Assembly: GCA_944387495.1 (NCBI GenBank)
Contig: CALXFD010000015.1
Location: 1 to 46,823, forward strand
Direction of reading: 5' to 3'
Source: an uncultured Clostridia bacterium
GTDB taxonomy: Bacteria > Bacillota > Clostridia > TANB77 > CAG-508
Length of the DNA: 46,823 bases
The notes beneath the pieces were generated by a model, which saw only the letters and a program-made list of their open reading frames with translations, was not told where the DNA came from and searched no databases. The position numbers were made by a program, and so were the translations under genes. Of this stretch, positions 26,679 to 36,565 are shown piece by piece. Every line of letters begins with the position of its first letter. Position 1 is the stretch's first letter.

Positions 26679-28478
26679 GTGGAAGTTTTAGAGAATGAAA
26701 AATATAATTGGAAATTAACAGACTTATTTAATACAGTTGATGATTTTATGAAAGAAATAGATACAATAAAAGAACTATTAAAGAAATTAGAAGAATATAA
26801 AACTAAATTATGTGACAATGCAGAAAATTTGTATAATGCATATAATTTATATGAAAATATATTAATAAAATTCGACAGAGTTTATTCATATGGAATGTTT
26901 AATTACCACTTAAATATGGCATCTCAAAATGGAATAAAATTATTTAAAGAAGTTGAGAGTTTATATACTGAATTTATGACAGCTTCATCTTTTATAGTCC
27001 CAGAAATAAGTTATGCAGATGAAGAAGTAATAAGAAACTATCTAGTTCAAAATCCTAATTTAAAAAGATATAAAAGAGAAATAGAAGAAATACTAGACCA
27101 AAAGAAACATGTGTTAAGCAAAGAACAAGAACAATTATTAGCAAATTATTCAGAAGTATTTTCAGGACCAGAAAATATTTTTGATATGTTAACAAATGCT
27201 GAGTTTAAATTTGGAACAATTATTGATGAAAATGGTAAAGAGGTAGAATTAACAGATGCAAAATATACAAAATATATGTCTAGTTCAAATAGGAATGTTA
27301 GAAAACAAGCATTTGAAAAAATGTATGAAAAATATAGTAGTTTTATAAACACAATTACGGAAATATATCTAACAAATGTAAAAACAGACACAATAACTTC
27401 GAAACTAAGAAATTATAAATCATCTTTGGAAAAAGCAGTGATAAATGATGATTCTAGTATATTAGCATATGAAACATTAATGAAAGGTGTAGAAAATAGT
27501 TTAGACATAAATCATAAATTTATATCTCTAAAAAAAGAATTATTAAACTTAGAAGATTTTCATATGTATGACTTATATGTAAATCCATTTAGTGAAGATG
27601 ATGAAGAAATAACATTTGAAGAAGGAAAAGAACAAGTTTTACAAGCATTATCTATCTTAGGAGAAGAATATACTAATAAGTTAAAGGAAGCATTTGATAA
27701 TAACTGGATAGATGCTTATGAAAAAGAAAATAAAAAAGGAGGAGCATATAGTTCAGGAGTATATGGAGTACATCCATTTGTATTGATGAGTTTTACAAAT
27801 AATAAAAGAGATGTATCTACTATTGCACATGAATTAGGCCATAGTATGCATTCATACTATTCTAGTACAGAACAAAACATAATAGATTCTAACTATACCA
27901 TAATGGTAGCAGAAGTAGCGTCAACTGTAAATGAAATACTATTTAGTGAATTTCAAATTAAAAATGAAAAAAATATGAAAAAGAAAGCAAAACTTATTTA
28001 TGAATTACTAGAAATGATAAGAGCAACATTTTTTAGACAATCAATGTTTGCTGAATTTGAAAAAGAAATCCATAGTAAGATAGAAAACAATGAAATGCTC
28101 TCTTCTGAAAATTGCAATGAAATTTATTATGAATTAAATAAAAAATATTTTGGACATAATATTATAATTGATGAAGAAATAAAATATGAATGGGCAAGAA
28201 TACCACATTTTTATAGTAACTTCTATGTATATAAATATGCAACAGGTATAACAGCAGCAATTTGTATTGCGACAAAAATATTGAACAATGAAAAGGGATT
28301 TGTTGAAAGATATATTAATATGTTAAAATTAGGTTGTACAAAAAAATCATTAGAACTTTTGAAATTAGTAGATGTAGATTTAGAAGATATAAAAACATAT
28401 GAAGTTGTTAAAAATTATTATAATGACAAAATAGTTCAATTGAAGAATATATATGAAGAGGTAAAAAATGAAAAATAA
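26679..28478 (+). CDS. pepF: oligoendopeptidase F (M3 family)
   Basis: The 599-residue zinc metallopeptidase has HELGHSMHSYYS (H384, E385, H388), followed by the third ligand in VAEVASTVNE. It has the PepF-type N-terminal helical region (WKLTDLFNTVDDF at the start) and the usual length. It cleaves short peptides in the cytosol. GTG 26679 lies behind AAAAGGAGG. The last 11 bases overlap the next gene. Confidence 0.95.
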   Translation: MEVLENEKYNWKLTDLFNTVDDFMKEIDTIKELLKKLEEYKTKLCDNAENLYNAYNLYENILIKFDRVYSYGMFNYHLNMASQNGIKLFKEVESLYTEFMTASSFIVPEISYADEEVIRNYLVQNPNLKRYKREIEEILDQKKHVLSKEQEQLLANYSEVFSGPENIFDMLTNAEFKFGTIIDENGKEVELTDAKYTKYMSSSNRNVRKQAFEKMYEKYSSFINTITEIYLTNVKTDTITSKLRNYKSSLEKAVINDDSSILAYETLMKGVENSLDINHKFISLKKELLNLEDFHMYDLYVNPFSEDDEEITFEEGKEQVLQALSILGEEYTNKLKEAFDNNWIDAYEKENKKGGAYSSGVYGVHPFVLMSFTNNKRDVSTIAHELGHSMHSYYSSTEQNIIDSNYTIMVAEVASTVNEILFSEFQIKNEKNMKKKAKLIYELLEMIRATFFRQSMFAEFEKEIHSKIENNEMLSSENCNEIYYELNKKYFGHNIIIDEEIKYEWARIPHFYSNFYVYKYATGITAAICIATKILNNEKGFVERYINMLKLGCTKKSLELLKLVDVDLEDIKTYEVVKNYYNDKIVQLKNIYEEVKNEK

Positions 28479-29352
28479 AAAGGAAAAAATAGTTCAAGCA
28501 GAAGTAAAAAAAGAAAAAGTGAAAAAAACTTTAACAATAAACGGAATTAGTATATGGAGAATATTAGCATATTTTATCATATATAGTATAGCAGGATATA
28601 TTATAGAAACACTATATGGAATTGTAACAAAAGGAGTATGGGAAAGTAGGCAAAGCTTTTTATATGGACCATTTTGTGGAATTTATGGTTTAGGCGCTGT
28701 AATAATGATTGTATGTCTACACAAAATACCTAAAAAATATAATCTTTTATTTATAGGAGGATTTATTGTAGGTTCAATAACTGAATATCTTGTAAGCTTA
28801 TTTGGAGAATTACTTTTAGGAGTAAAATGGTGGGATTATTCAGCAATGCCCCTAAATCTTAATGGAAGAATATGCGTATTTTTCTCTTTTTTCTGGGGAT
28901 TTCTTGCAATATATTTAATTGCATCATTAAATCCAAAAGTTGATAGACTAATAAATTGGGTAAAAAGCAAATTTAAAACTCAAAAATCATTAAAAATATT
29001 TACTGTAACAGTCTTCATATTATTAATGATTGACTGTATAGCTACTGGTTTTGCAATACAATTTTTTAAAGTTAGAATGATTGAAAAATATAATATAAAT
29101 GTGCCTAATAAAGAATTAGTATCAAAACAATATGACCAAATATATAATAATAAAAAACTTTCAGATTTTATATATAAATTCTGGGGAGATGAAAAAATGC
29201 TCAAAACATTCCCAAATTTAAAAACACAAGATGTAGACGGTAATATTGTATATATGGATAGCTTTTTAGATATACAACCATATTATATGAAAATCCATGA
29301 TATAAATAACAAAAATAGTAGTGATGTTGAAGAAGATATTATGGGAAAATGA
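28468..29352 (+). CDS. PF06541-type membrane protein with C-terminal extension
   Basis: The 294-residue paralogue of the protein at 24325-24882 has IIYSIAGYIIETLYG, RQSFLYGPFCGIYGLGA and VKWWDYSAMPLNLNGRICVFFSFFWG. It differs by a lysine-rich N-terminal cytoplasmic stretch (about 1-26) and a C-terminal helix plus about 80-residue soluble tail with no recognised motif. It is translationally coupled to pepF. The function of the family is not established. Confidence 0.82.
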   Translation: MKNKKEKIVQAEVKKEKVKKTLTINGISIWRILAYFIIYSIAGYIIETLYGIVTKGVWESRQSFLYGPFCGIYGLGAVIMIVCLHKIPKKYNLLFIGGFIVGSITEYLVSLFGELLLGVKWWDYSAMPLNLNGRICVFFSFFWGFLAIYLIASLNPKVDRLINWVKSKFKTQKSLKIFTVTVFILLMIDCIATGFAIQFFKVRMIEKYNINVPNKELVSKQYDQIYNNKKLSDFIYKFWGDEKMLKTFPNLKTQDVDGNIVYMDSFLDIQPYYMKIHDINNKNSSDVEEDIMGK

Positions 29353-29353
29353 G

Positions 29354-29385
29354 AAAAGGTAGCAATGTTAAGCTACCTTTTTATA
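29354..29385. terminator. bidirectional intrinsic terminator
   Basis: AAAAGGTAGC and GCTACCTTTT pair around an 8-base loop between convergent genes. Confidence 0.85.
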
Positions 29386-29388
29386 TTA

Positions 29389-30372
29389 TTATAAGTTAGC
29401 AAGTGGATTACTATCAACTGCATTTCTAACTTGTAAATTATCTACATGAGTATAAATTTCAGTAGTGGATATACTTTCATGACCTAATAATTCTTGTAAT
29501 GCTCTAATATCAACATTTCCATATTGATACATTAAAGTTGCAGCTGTATGCCTTAACTTATGAACAGAATATTTTGCAGTATCGAATCCAGCAGCTTTTA
29601 ATTCTTTATCAACTATATATTGAACTGTACGCCTACTAATTCTTTCTCTACGTTCACTTAAAAATAGAGCCTTTTGCGAATTAAGTTTATCAACTTTTAC
29701 TCCTTCTTTTGGTCTTACTTCTAAATATTCACTAACAGCTTTTAGACATGCTTTATTTAAGTATATTGTTCTTTCTTTATTACCTTTACCAATAACATTA
29801 AGTTTAGCTTCACTAAAATCTATATCTTTAATATTAATTCCAACTAATTCAGATAAACGAAGACCACAATTTAGAAATAATGTTATAATGGCATAATCTC
29901 TTTGGTAATTACGATTATCTTCATTTGAAGTTATTTCTAATAATTTTTTACTTTGTTCTAAATTTAGATATTTTGGTAATCTTTTATCTGATTTTGGTGT
30001 TTCTAGATTTTGTGCTGGGTTTATTTCTATCAAATTTGCTTTTTGACTTAAATAATTAAAAAATACTCTAATAGTTGAGGCTTTCCTAGCGCGAGTAGCA
30101 GATTTGCTTCTTAATTCAATTGCCATATAACTTAAAAATGAATGAATATCATCTAATGTGATTTTTTTAATTGTATCAATTGATATATCTTTAATTTGAA
30201 TTTTTGAAAAATCTACTTCTTTGGTTAGGTGAAAATGTATTTTTATAAATCTTAAAAACATCATTAAGTCATAATTATATTCTTTAATACTATTTGGCGA
30301 TTTATTTAATATTGTAGCACTATAATCTAGAAAAGAGTTAACATACTCTGGGTTTTCTTCTCTACTTATCAT
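29389..30372 (-). CDS. Xer-type tyrosine recombinase
   Basis: The 327-residue protein has a SAM-like N-terminal core-binding domain (about 5-115) and a catalytic domain with all six residues: R172 (GLRLSEL), K196 (GKGNKER), H271/R274 (HKLRHT), H298 (LLGHES) and Y307 (TEIYTHV). Length and sequence fit XerC/D-type chromosome dimer resolvases or XerA-like single recombinases. The start at 30372 follows AAGGAGAG; the longer frame lacks a site. No dif-like site was recognised next to it. It is divergent from the PBP gene and not obviously part of the island at 38-46 kb. Confidence 0.88.
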   Translation of the reverse strand: MISREENPEYVNSFLDYSATILNKSPNSIKEYNYDLMMFLRFIKIHFHLTKEVDFSKIQIKDISIDTIKKITLDDIHSFLSYMAIELRSKSATRARKASTIRVFFNYLSQKANLIEINPAQNLETPKSDKRLPKYLNLEQSKKLLEITSNEDNRNYQRDYAIITLFLNCGLRLSELVGINIKDIDFSEAKLNVIGKGNKERTIYLNKACLKAVSEYLEVRPKEGVKVDKLNSQKALFLSERRERISRRTVQYIVDKELKAAGFDTAKYSVHKLRHTAATLMYQYGNVDIRALQELLGHESISTTEIYTHVDNLQVRNAVDSNPLANL

Positions 30373-30554
30373 ATGTTTTTCACTCTCCTTACTTTTTCTT
30401 TTTGTTAACATATTTATTATATATCAAGAAATAACTAATTGGAATAGTTTTATATATATTTTGTGCAAAGTTTTAAAGAATATTCTAACAATTGCAAATT
30501 TATATCTGAATATGATATACTAATGTAAATTGATAATAAGGATAGTGATGAATT

Positions 30555-33068
30555 TTGTTTAACAGAAAAGATAATGAAGATGAAGTTCCAAAAGCTATAA
30601 AAAATCTAAAAAAGGAAAGATTAAAACAAGAAAAACTAAATAACAGAAAGAGTAAAAAAAATAAAAATAAAAAATTATCCAAAAAAGAAAAGAAAAAGAA
30701 AATTAAGAAAATAATTATTATATCAATTGTTGTTTTAATTTTAGTTATTGGAATATTTTTAGGTATATCAGCTTTCCAATGGAAAGGGCTAATGACTGAT
30801 ATGTTTGAAAATGAAAATTCTATTGTAATAGATTCTGATGGCAAGACTATTGCAACATTAGGTAGTGAAAGAAAAAATATTAAAGTAGACATAGAAAATA
30901 TACCAAAAAATTTACAAAATGCATATGTTTCGATAGAAGATGAGAGATTTTACAAACACCATGGTGTAGATATAAAAAGAACTGCATCTGCAATATTTTC
31001 ATATGTAATTCATGCTGGTTCATCTTCTTATGGTGGAAGTACTATTACTCAGCAATTAGTTAAAAATTTAACAGGTGATAATACAGATTCTATTTTTCGT
31101 AAGGTAAAAGAATGGTGGAAGGCATTTTTATTAGAATGTTACTTTGATAAATCTGATATTTTGGAAACATATTTGAATGTTATATATGTAGGCCCTAATA
31201 TTTATGGAGTTGAAGCAGGAGCAAAATATTATTTTAATAAAACTGTAAATGATTTATCACTTGCAGAATGTGCCTTTTTAGCTGGAATTAATAATTCACC
31301 TAATTCATATAATCCTTTTGGAGATGCTGATAATACAGAAAAAATTAAAAAACGAACAAAGACAGTTTTAGCTAAGATGTTAGAATTAGAATATATTTCT
31401 CAAAGCGAATATGATAAATCGGTTCAAGAGGTTGAAAATGGATTGAATTTTAAAAATGGTGAAGTAGAAAGTGCAAGTGGAGTATATTCATATCATACAG
31501 ATGCTTTAATTAATGAAGTAATAGCTGATATATCTGATAAGAAAAATATAACAGAAGATTTTGCTGTTAATTATATTTATATGGCAGGATTAACAATAAA
31601 TAGTACACAAAATTCTAGCATACAAACAGCAACAGAAAATGAGTGTGAAAAGAAAAAATATAGTGTTGCATCTAAACAGGGAGGAGAACCTTCACAAGCG
31701 GCAATGGTTATTATTGACCATAAAACAGGAGAAGTATTAGCATGTGTTGGAGGCTTAGGAGAAAAAACTGATGCAAGAGGATTTAATAGAGCAACTCAAA
31801 GTACAAGACAAACAGGTTCTTCTATTAAACCATTAGCAGTATTAGCACCAGGTATTGATAAAAAGACTTTTACAGCCTCTACAATATATCCTGACGTTGA
31901 AACAACATTTGCAGATGGGTATGCACCTAAAAATTATAGTGGATACTTAGGAGAAGCAACAGTAAGAAGAGTTTTAGAATCTTCACAAAACATACCTTTT
32001 GTTGAAATGATGGAAGAAATTAAACCAAAGAATTCTATTAAATATTTAGAAAAAATGGGAGTTACAACTTTAACTGAAAAAGATGAAAGTTTAGCATTAG
32101 CACTAGGTGGCTTAGACAAAGGAATAAGTCCGTTAGAAATGGCAGGAGCATATGCTACAATTGCAAATGATGGTGTATATATTGAGCCAACATTTTATTC
32201 TAGCATAACAAATAGTTCAGGCAAAGTTATATTAAAAACAAATCCAAAGAAAAAAAGAGTATTTTCAGAACAAGTAGCATATATCTTAAAAGAATTATTA
32301 ATATCACCAGTTAAGGGTCAATATGGTACTGCAAGATATTGTTCAATTACAGGTATAGATGTAGCTGCAAAAACAGGAACAACAGATGACAATTTTGATA
32401 GATGGCTATGTGGATTTACTCCTTATTACACAGCTGTTACATGGTTTGGATATGACCAAAATGAAACAATATTCTTTAATAAACAAAATCCAGCAGGTCT
32501 TATTTGGTCTAATGTAATGAAAACCATACATAATGGATTGGATGATGCACAATTTGAAAAGCCAAGTTGGATAGAAACAAAAACAATTTGTGCAGATACA
32601 GGTTGTGTTGCAAATACAGGATGTACAAATACATATACAGAATATTTCCTATTTGGAACAGCACCAAAAGAATGTGTAAAACATCAAGGAAGTAAGATTA
32701 AAGATAGCGGAAATAGTACTAATAATAATTATGAAGCACCAATAGAACCAAATGAAAATATTTATGAAGAAACAGATGCAAATTATTCTATGTTTGAAAA
32801 TACAAATAGTAATCAAACAAATACTACTTCTACAAATAGTAGTTCATCACAAAATACAAGTAGAACTAATACAACAAATACAAGTAGGGACAATACTTCA
32901 TCTACTTTAAATACAAGTGGTAATAGAATAAATACAACAAATACTGCTAGACCTTCTACTAATAGTTCTAATACAAGTAATTCGGCAATGGATACTGATA
33001 GTGGTACAAATACTTCGAATTCTACGGTGGGGAATAGTAGTAGTTCAGGAACTAATGTGACGGAATAG
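30555..33068 (+). CDS. class A penicillin-binding protein (PBP1A-like)
   Basis: The 837-residue bifunctional cell-wall synthase has a very basic cytoplasmic N-terminus (about 12-52) and one transmembrane anchor (about 53-72). A GT51 glycosyltransferase domain follows, with SIEDERFYKHHGVD (catalytic E) and GGSTITQQLVKN. The transpeptidase domain has SxxK as S422-S-I-K425, SSQN and KTG (606-608). A low-complexity Asn/Thr/Ser tail (about 750-837) follows a cysteine-rich patch (CADTGCVANTGC). The start is TTG 30555, with AAGGA about 12 bases upstream. It polymerises and crosslinks peptidoglycan outside the membrane. Confidence 0.93.
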   Translation: MFNRKDNEDEVPKAIKNLKKERLKQEKLNNRKSKKNKNKKLSKKEKKKKIKKIIIISIVVLILVIGIFLGISAFQWKGLMTDMFENENSIVIDSDGKTIATLGSERKNIKVDIENIPKNLQNAYVSIEDERFYKHHGVDIKRTASAIFSYVIHAGSSSYGGSTITQQLVKNLTGDNTDSIFRKVKEWWKAFLLECYFDKSDILETYLNVIYVGPNIYGVEAGAKYYFNKTVNDLSLAECAFLAGINNSPNSYNPFGDADNTEKIKKRTKTVLAKMLELEYISQSEYDKSVQEVENGLNFKNGEVESASGVYSYHTDALINEVIADISDKKNITEDFAVNYIYMAGLTINSTQNSSIQTATENECEKKKYSVASKQGGEPSQAAMVIIDHKTGEVLACVGGLGEKTDARGFNRATQSTRQTGSSIKPLAVLAPGIDKKTFTASTIYPDVETTFADGYAPKNYSGYLGEATVRRVLESSQNIPFVEMMEEIKPKNSIKYLEKMGVTTLTEKDESLALALGGLDKGISPLEMAGAYATIANDGVYIEPTFYSSITNSSGKVILKTNPKKKRVFSEQVAYILKELLISPVKGQYGTARYCSITGIDVAAKTGTTDDNFDRWLCGFTPYYTAVTWFGYDQNETIFFNKQNPAGLIWSNVMKTIHNGLDDAQFEKPSWIETKTICADTGCVANTGCTNTYTEYFLFGTAPKECVKHQGSKIKDSGNSTNNNYEAPIEPNENIYEETDANYSMFENTNSNQTNTTSTNSSSSQNTSRTNTTNTSRDNTSSTLNTSGNRINTTNTARPSTNSSNTSNSAMDTDSGTNTSNSTVGNSSSSGTNVTE

Positions 33069-33091
33069 AATGTTCAATTATTGAATAGGCC

Positions 33092-33189
33092 GTTCGAGAG
33101 GTTATATATAAAAATATTTTTAGCAAAAACATAGCTGGGGTCTTCCTACGGGTCTTTGCTAAAATATTTTTATATATAACCTCTCGAAC
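33092..33189. repeat. giant inverted-repeat element, copy 3
   Basis: Left arm 33092-33127 and right arm 33155-33189 pair over 35 bases with one extra T in the left arm. The arms begin GTTCGAGAGGTTA and end TAACCTCTCGAAC. The 27-base loop contains CTTCCTACGGG. The preceding GGCC and following CTCTA match the element at 21128-21290, and the arm differences between the two copies are compensated on the opposite arm. Confidence 0.85.
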
Positions 33190-33379
33190 TACTCTACATT
33201 TTGAACTAATATATATTTTTAATTACTTTTTATTTTGAATTAATTTATATTTTTGAGTTTTAGTTTTTTTTATAAATGTTACATTGTTGTAATAAATGAT
33301 GAAATTTGTTTGTTTTTATTGAACATTGGGATTTATTTTGATAGAATAAGGCTATATAGTATTAGGTTAGGAGTTTTTT

Positions 33380-34468
33380 ATGAAAAAGATATTGTTTTCA
33401 GCGTATAATTTAGATTTAGGTGGAATTGAGAAGGCTTTAATTACATTGTTGAATTTTTTGGCGGAAAAAGGATATAATATAACTTTGGTTTTGGAGAAAA
33501 AGGAAGGAGTTTTTTTAAGTAAGATTTCTGAGAAGATAAAGATTGTTGAATATAGTGTAAGTAATGATAAAAACCTTATTAAGAGAAAGTTTGTGAATTT
33601 TTTGGCTCAAATTAAGTTTAAGCTAAAATATAATAATAAATTTGATTTTTCAGCAAGTTTTGCAACTTATTCAATACCAGGAAGTTTTGTTGCGAGAACA
33701 GCTTCGAAGAATAGTGCATTATGGGGACATGCTGATTATTTAACTTTGTTTAATAATAATAAGGAGGAAATGAAAGACTTTTTTGTAAAGAGGAAATATA
33801 ATGAATTTGAGCATATTGTTTTTGTTTCAGAAGAAGGTAAGAATAGCTTTTTAGCTCTATTTCCTGAAATGGAAAGTAAAACTGTTGTATGTAATAATCT
33901 AATAAATGCAGAAGAAATAATAAAAAGAGCAAATGAGAATGTAACAGATTTAGAGAAAGAGCCTATACCTACATTTGTAAATATTGGTAGACATGATGAA
34001 AAACAAAAAAAATTGTCTAGGATTATAGAAGCAACAAGTAGGCTAAAAGCTGAGAATGAAAAATTGAGAGTTATTTTAGTAGGTGATGGTAAAGATACTA
34101 AAATGTATAAAGAAATGGTTAAAAAATATAATTTAGAAGATTATATAATATTTCTAGGTAGAAAGGAAAATCCATATCCATATTTTAATTTAAGTGATTG
34201 TGTGATATTGTCTTCTGATTATGAAGGATATCCTGTTGTATATCTAGAAAGTTTTGTGTTGAATAAACCAATAATAACAACAAAACTTTCAGATTATGAG
34301 CAAGTGGAGGGGAGAGGCATTGTAGTTGAAAAAAATGTTGATTCTATATACAATGCAATGAAAAACTTTATAGAAAATGGATATGTTCTAACTAATAAAT
34401 TTGACTATAAAAAATATAATGAAGATATTATTGGTAAGATAGAAAATTTGATTAATAATACAAAGTAA
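33380..34468 (+). CDS. glycosyltransferase, GT4 family
   Basis: The 362-residue GT-B enzyme starts with the N-domain loop LDLGGIEKALITLLN and has a C-domain with FVNIGRHDEKQKKLSRIIEA, VILVGDGKD and the donor-binding EGYPVVYLE (E-x7-E). It transfers a sugar from a nucleotide-sugar onto a lipid- or wall-linked acceptor at the inner membrane face. The first 200 codons use TTG for leucine and GTT for valine more than the neighbouring genes, hinting at a different origin. It is the first of four glycosyltransferases in one direction. Confidence 0.88.
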   Translation: MKKILFSAYNLDLGGIEKALITLLNFLAEKGYNITLVLEKKEGVFLSKISEKIKIVEYSVSNDKNLIKRKFVNFLAQIKFKLKYNNKFDFSASFATYSIPGSFVARTASKNSALWGHADYLTLFNNNKEEMKDFFVKRKYNEFEHIVFVSEEGKNSFLALFPEMESKTVVCNNLINAEEIIKRANENVTDLEKEPIPTFVNIGRHDEKQKKLSRIIEATSRLKAENEKLRVILVGDGKDTKMYKEMVKKYNLEDYIIFLGRKENPYPYFNLSDCVILSSDYEGYPVVYLESFVLNKPIITTKLSDYEQVEGRGIVVEKNVDSIYNAMKNFIENGYVLTNKFDYKKYNEDIIGKIENLINNTK

Positions 34469-34530
34469 TGTAAATGATAACTTAAAAAAATATAAAATCA
34501 TAAAAGTTCTAAAATAAGAGGAGTAGCTAA

Positions 34531-35478
34531 ATGAAAAAGTTAAGTATAATAGTTCCTGTATATAATACAGAAAAATATTTAAAAAAATGTTTTGAAAGTA
34601 TTATTTCACAAAAGAGTAAAGATATTGAAGCTGTTATAATAAATGATGGGAGTACAGATAATTCAGAATCAATAATAGAAGAATATATAGAAAAATACCC
34701 TGAAATTTTTACATATTATAAAAAAGAAAATTCAGGAGTAGCAGATACTAGGAATTATGGAATAGAAAAAGCAAATGCAAAATATATAATGTTTTTAGAT
34801 TCAGATGATTATATAGATGCAAAATTATATGAAAACATAGAAAAATATATTGATGAAGATATAGATTTAATAAAATATAAATTACAAAGAGTTGATGAAA
34901 ATGGCAAATTATTAGAAATAACAGAAGGAGCAACTTTTGAAAAAACAAGTGGGCAGGATGGATTTAATAGATTATATGATAATGATAAATTGCTTGATTC
35001 ACCATGTGTTTATATAGTAAAAAAAGTTCTTTTTACAAAAAACAATTTGAAATTTATGCTAGGAACAGAACATGAAGATTTTGGTTTAATTCCATTTGTA
35101 ATGGTAAATGCTGATTCAATGGTTTCTATAAATTTTTATGGATATTATTATGTACAAAGTTCAGGAAGTATTACAAGAAATGAAGACTATAAAAAGACTA
35201 TAAAAAAAGCTTATGATGCCTTAAAACATTATGATAATGCTGTTGAATTAGTAGACAAGTTAGATATTTCAAGGCTGACAAAAGAAAATGTAAAAATTTA
35301 TTATACTAATGCGATAATTTTAAAAGCAAATGAATTAAAACAAGAAGACCAAGAAAAATATATTAAAGAATTAAAAACAAGAAAAGTACAAAAAAATATA
35401 AAAGCTAGAAATCTAAAACAATTAATAAAAAGAATTTTATTATCAATTAACATAAAATCATATTTAAAAATGAAATAA
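34531..35478 (+). CDS. glycosyltransferase, GT2 family
   Basis: The 315-residue GT-A enzyme begins LSIIVPVYNTEKYLKKCFES and continues IINDGSTDNSE and MFLDSDDYI (the DxD metal site). The C-terminal third is helical and ends in a basic tail. It is a typical inverting enzyme for surface polysaccharide or teichoic-acid-like glycans. AAGAGGAG precedes it, and the spacing to its neighbours suggests a single operon. The sugar is unknown. Confidence 0.9.
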   Translation: MKKLSIIVPVYNTEKYLKKCFESIISQKSKDIEAVIINDGSTDNSESIIEEYIEKYPEIFTYYKKENSGVADTRNYGIEKANAKYIMFLDSDDYIDAKLYENIEKYIDEDIDLIKYKLQRVDENGKLLEITEGATFEKTSGQDGFNRLYDNDKLLDSPCVYIVKKVLFTKNNLKFMLGTEHEDFGLIPFVMVNADSMVSINFYGYYYVQSSGSITRNEDYKKTIKKAYDALKHYDNAVELVDKLDISRLTKENVKIYYTNAIILKANELKQEDQEKYIKELKTRKVQKNIKARNLKQLIKRILLSINIKSYLKMK

Positions 35479-35535
35479 AAGTTATAGGTAAACTTAAACC
35501 TAAATAAAAACAAGGAGAATACGGTATAATAAAAG

Positions 35536-36522
35536 ATGAAAAAAGTTAGCATAATTGTTCCATTTTATAATGTAGAAAATTACATAGATAAATGTTTAAA
35601 TTCATTAGTAAACCAAACATTAGAAGATATAGAAATAATACTAGTAAATGATGGTAGCAAAGATAACTCAGAAAAAATAGCAAAAAAATATTATGAAAAA
35701 TATCATGACAAAATAATATATCTTGAAAAGCAAAACGGAGGATTATCAGACGCAAGAAATTATGCTTTTCCATACATAAATGGTGAATATGTAGCATTTT
35801 TGGACTCAGATGACTATATAGAAAAAGATATGTATGAAAAAATGTATAATAAAGCAATAGAAGAAAAAGCAGATTTAGTAGAATGTAATTTTTGGTGGGA
35901 ATATCCAAATGAGCAATTAGAAAGTAAAGGAAGAATATACAAAGATAAAAAAGATATATTATTAAATGCTCGTGTTGTTGCATGGAATAAATTAATAAAA
36001 AAAGACTTAATAGAAAATAGTAAAATAAAATTCCCTGTTGGACTTAGATATGAAGATGTTGAATTTTTCTATAAAATAATACCACACATAAAAAAATTAA
36101 CAATAGTTGAAGAACCATTTATACATTATGTGCAAAGAGATAATTCAATATCAAATTCTCAAAATACTAGGACAAAAGAAATTATAGATGTTTTAGACAA
36201 TGTAATAAAATATTATAAAGAGAAAAATATATATAATGAATATAAAGAAGAATTAGAATATAATTATGCAAGATATATATTGTGTAGTTCTATGCTTAGA
36301 ATGATTATGATAGAAGATAAAAAAACTAGAAATGAAACTATAAAATTTGCATGGAACAGTCTAAATGAAAAATTTCCTGAATGGAAAAAGAATAAGTACT
36401 TAAAAGAAAATGGTTTAAAAAACAAATATATGAGAAGTGTAAATAATTTCACACTTAAAATATACAAATTTATGGGTCGAATAAAATTTATAAGAAAACA
36501 ATTACAGCGAAAATTTGTATAA
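35536..36522 (+). CDS. glycosyltransferase, GT2 family
   Basis: The 328-residue GT-A enzyme has VSIIVPFYNVENYIDKCLNS, LVNDGSKDNSE, GLSDARNYAF and AFLDSDDYIE. It is a paralogue of the preceding gene in its first 120 residues, with different acceptor-side sequence, as expected for enzymes adding successive sugars. The basic C-terminus (FMGRIKFIRKQLQRKF) may sit on the membrane. Confidence 0.9.
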   Translation: MKKVSIIVPFYNVENYIDKCLNSLVNQTLEDIEIILVNDGSKDNSEKIAKKYYEKYHDKIIYLEKQNGGLSDARNYAFPYINGEYVAFLDSDDYIEKDMYEKMYNKAIEEKADLVECNFWWEYPNEQLESKGRIYKDKKDILLNARVVAWNKLIKKDLIENSKIKFPVGLRYEDVEFFYKIIPHIKKLTIVEEPFIHYVQRDNSISNSQNTRTKEIIDVLDNVIKYYKEKNIYNEYKEELEYNYARYILCSSMLRMIMIEDKKTRNETIKFAWNSLNEKFPEWKKNKYLKENGLKNKYMRSVNNFTLKIYKFMGRIKFIRKQLQRKFV

Positions 36523-36565
36523 TGCAGAATAATTAATTTCATATGACAAAAGGAGTTTTTAGTAA

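Noticed and set aside
29389..30372. Second mobile element around the Xer-type recombinase
   Set aside because: It is flanked by conserved housekeeping genes and a shared bidirectional terminator, and has no cargo or repeats around it. It looks like a resident Xer protein.
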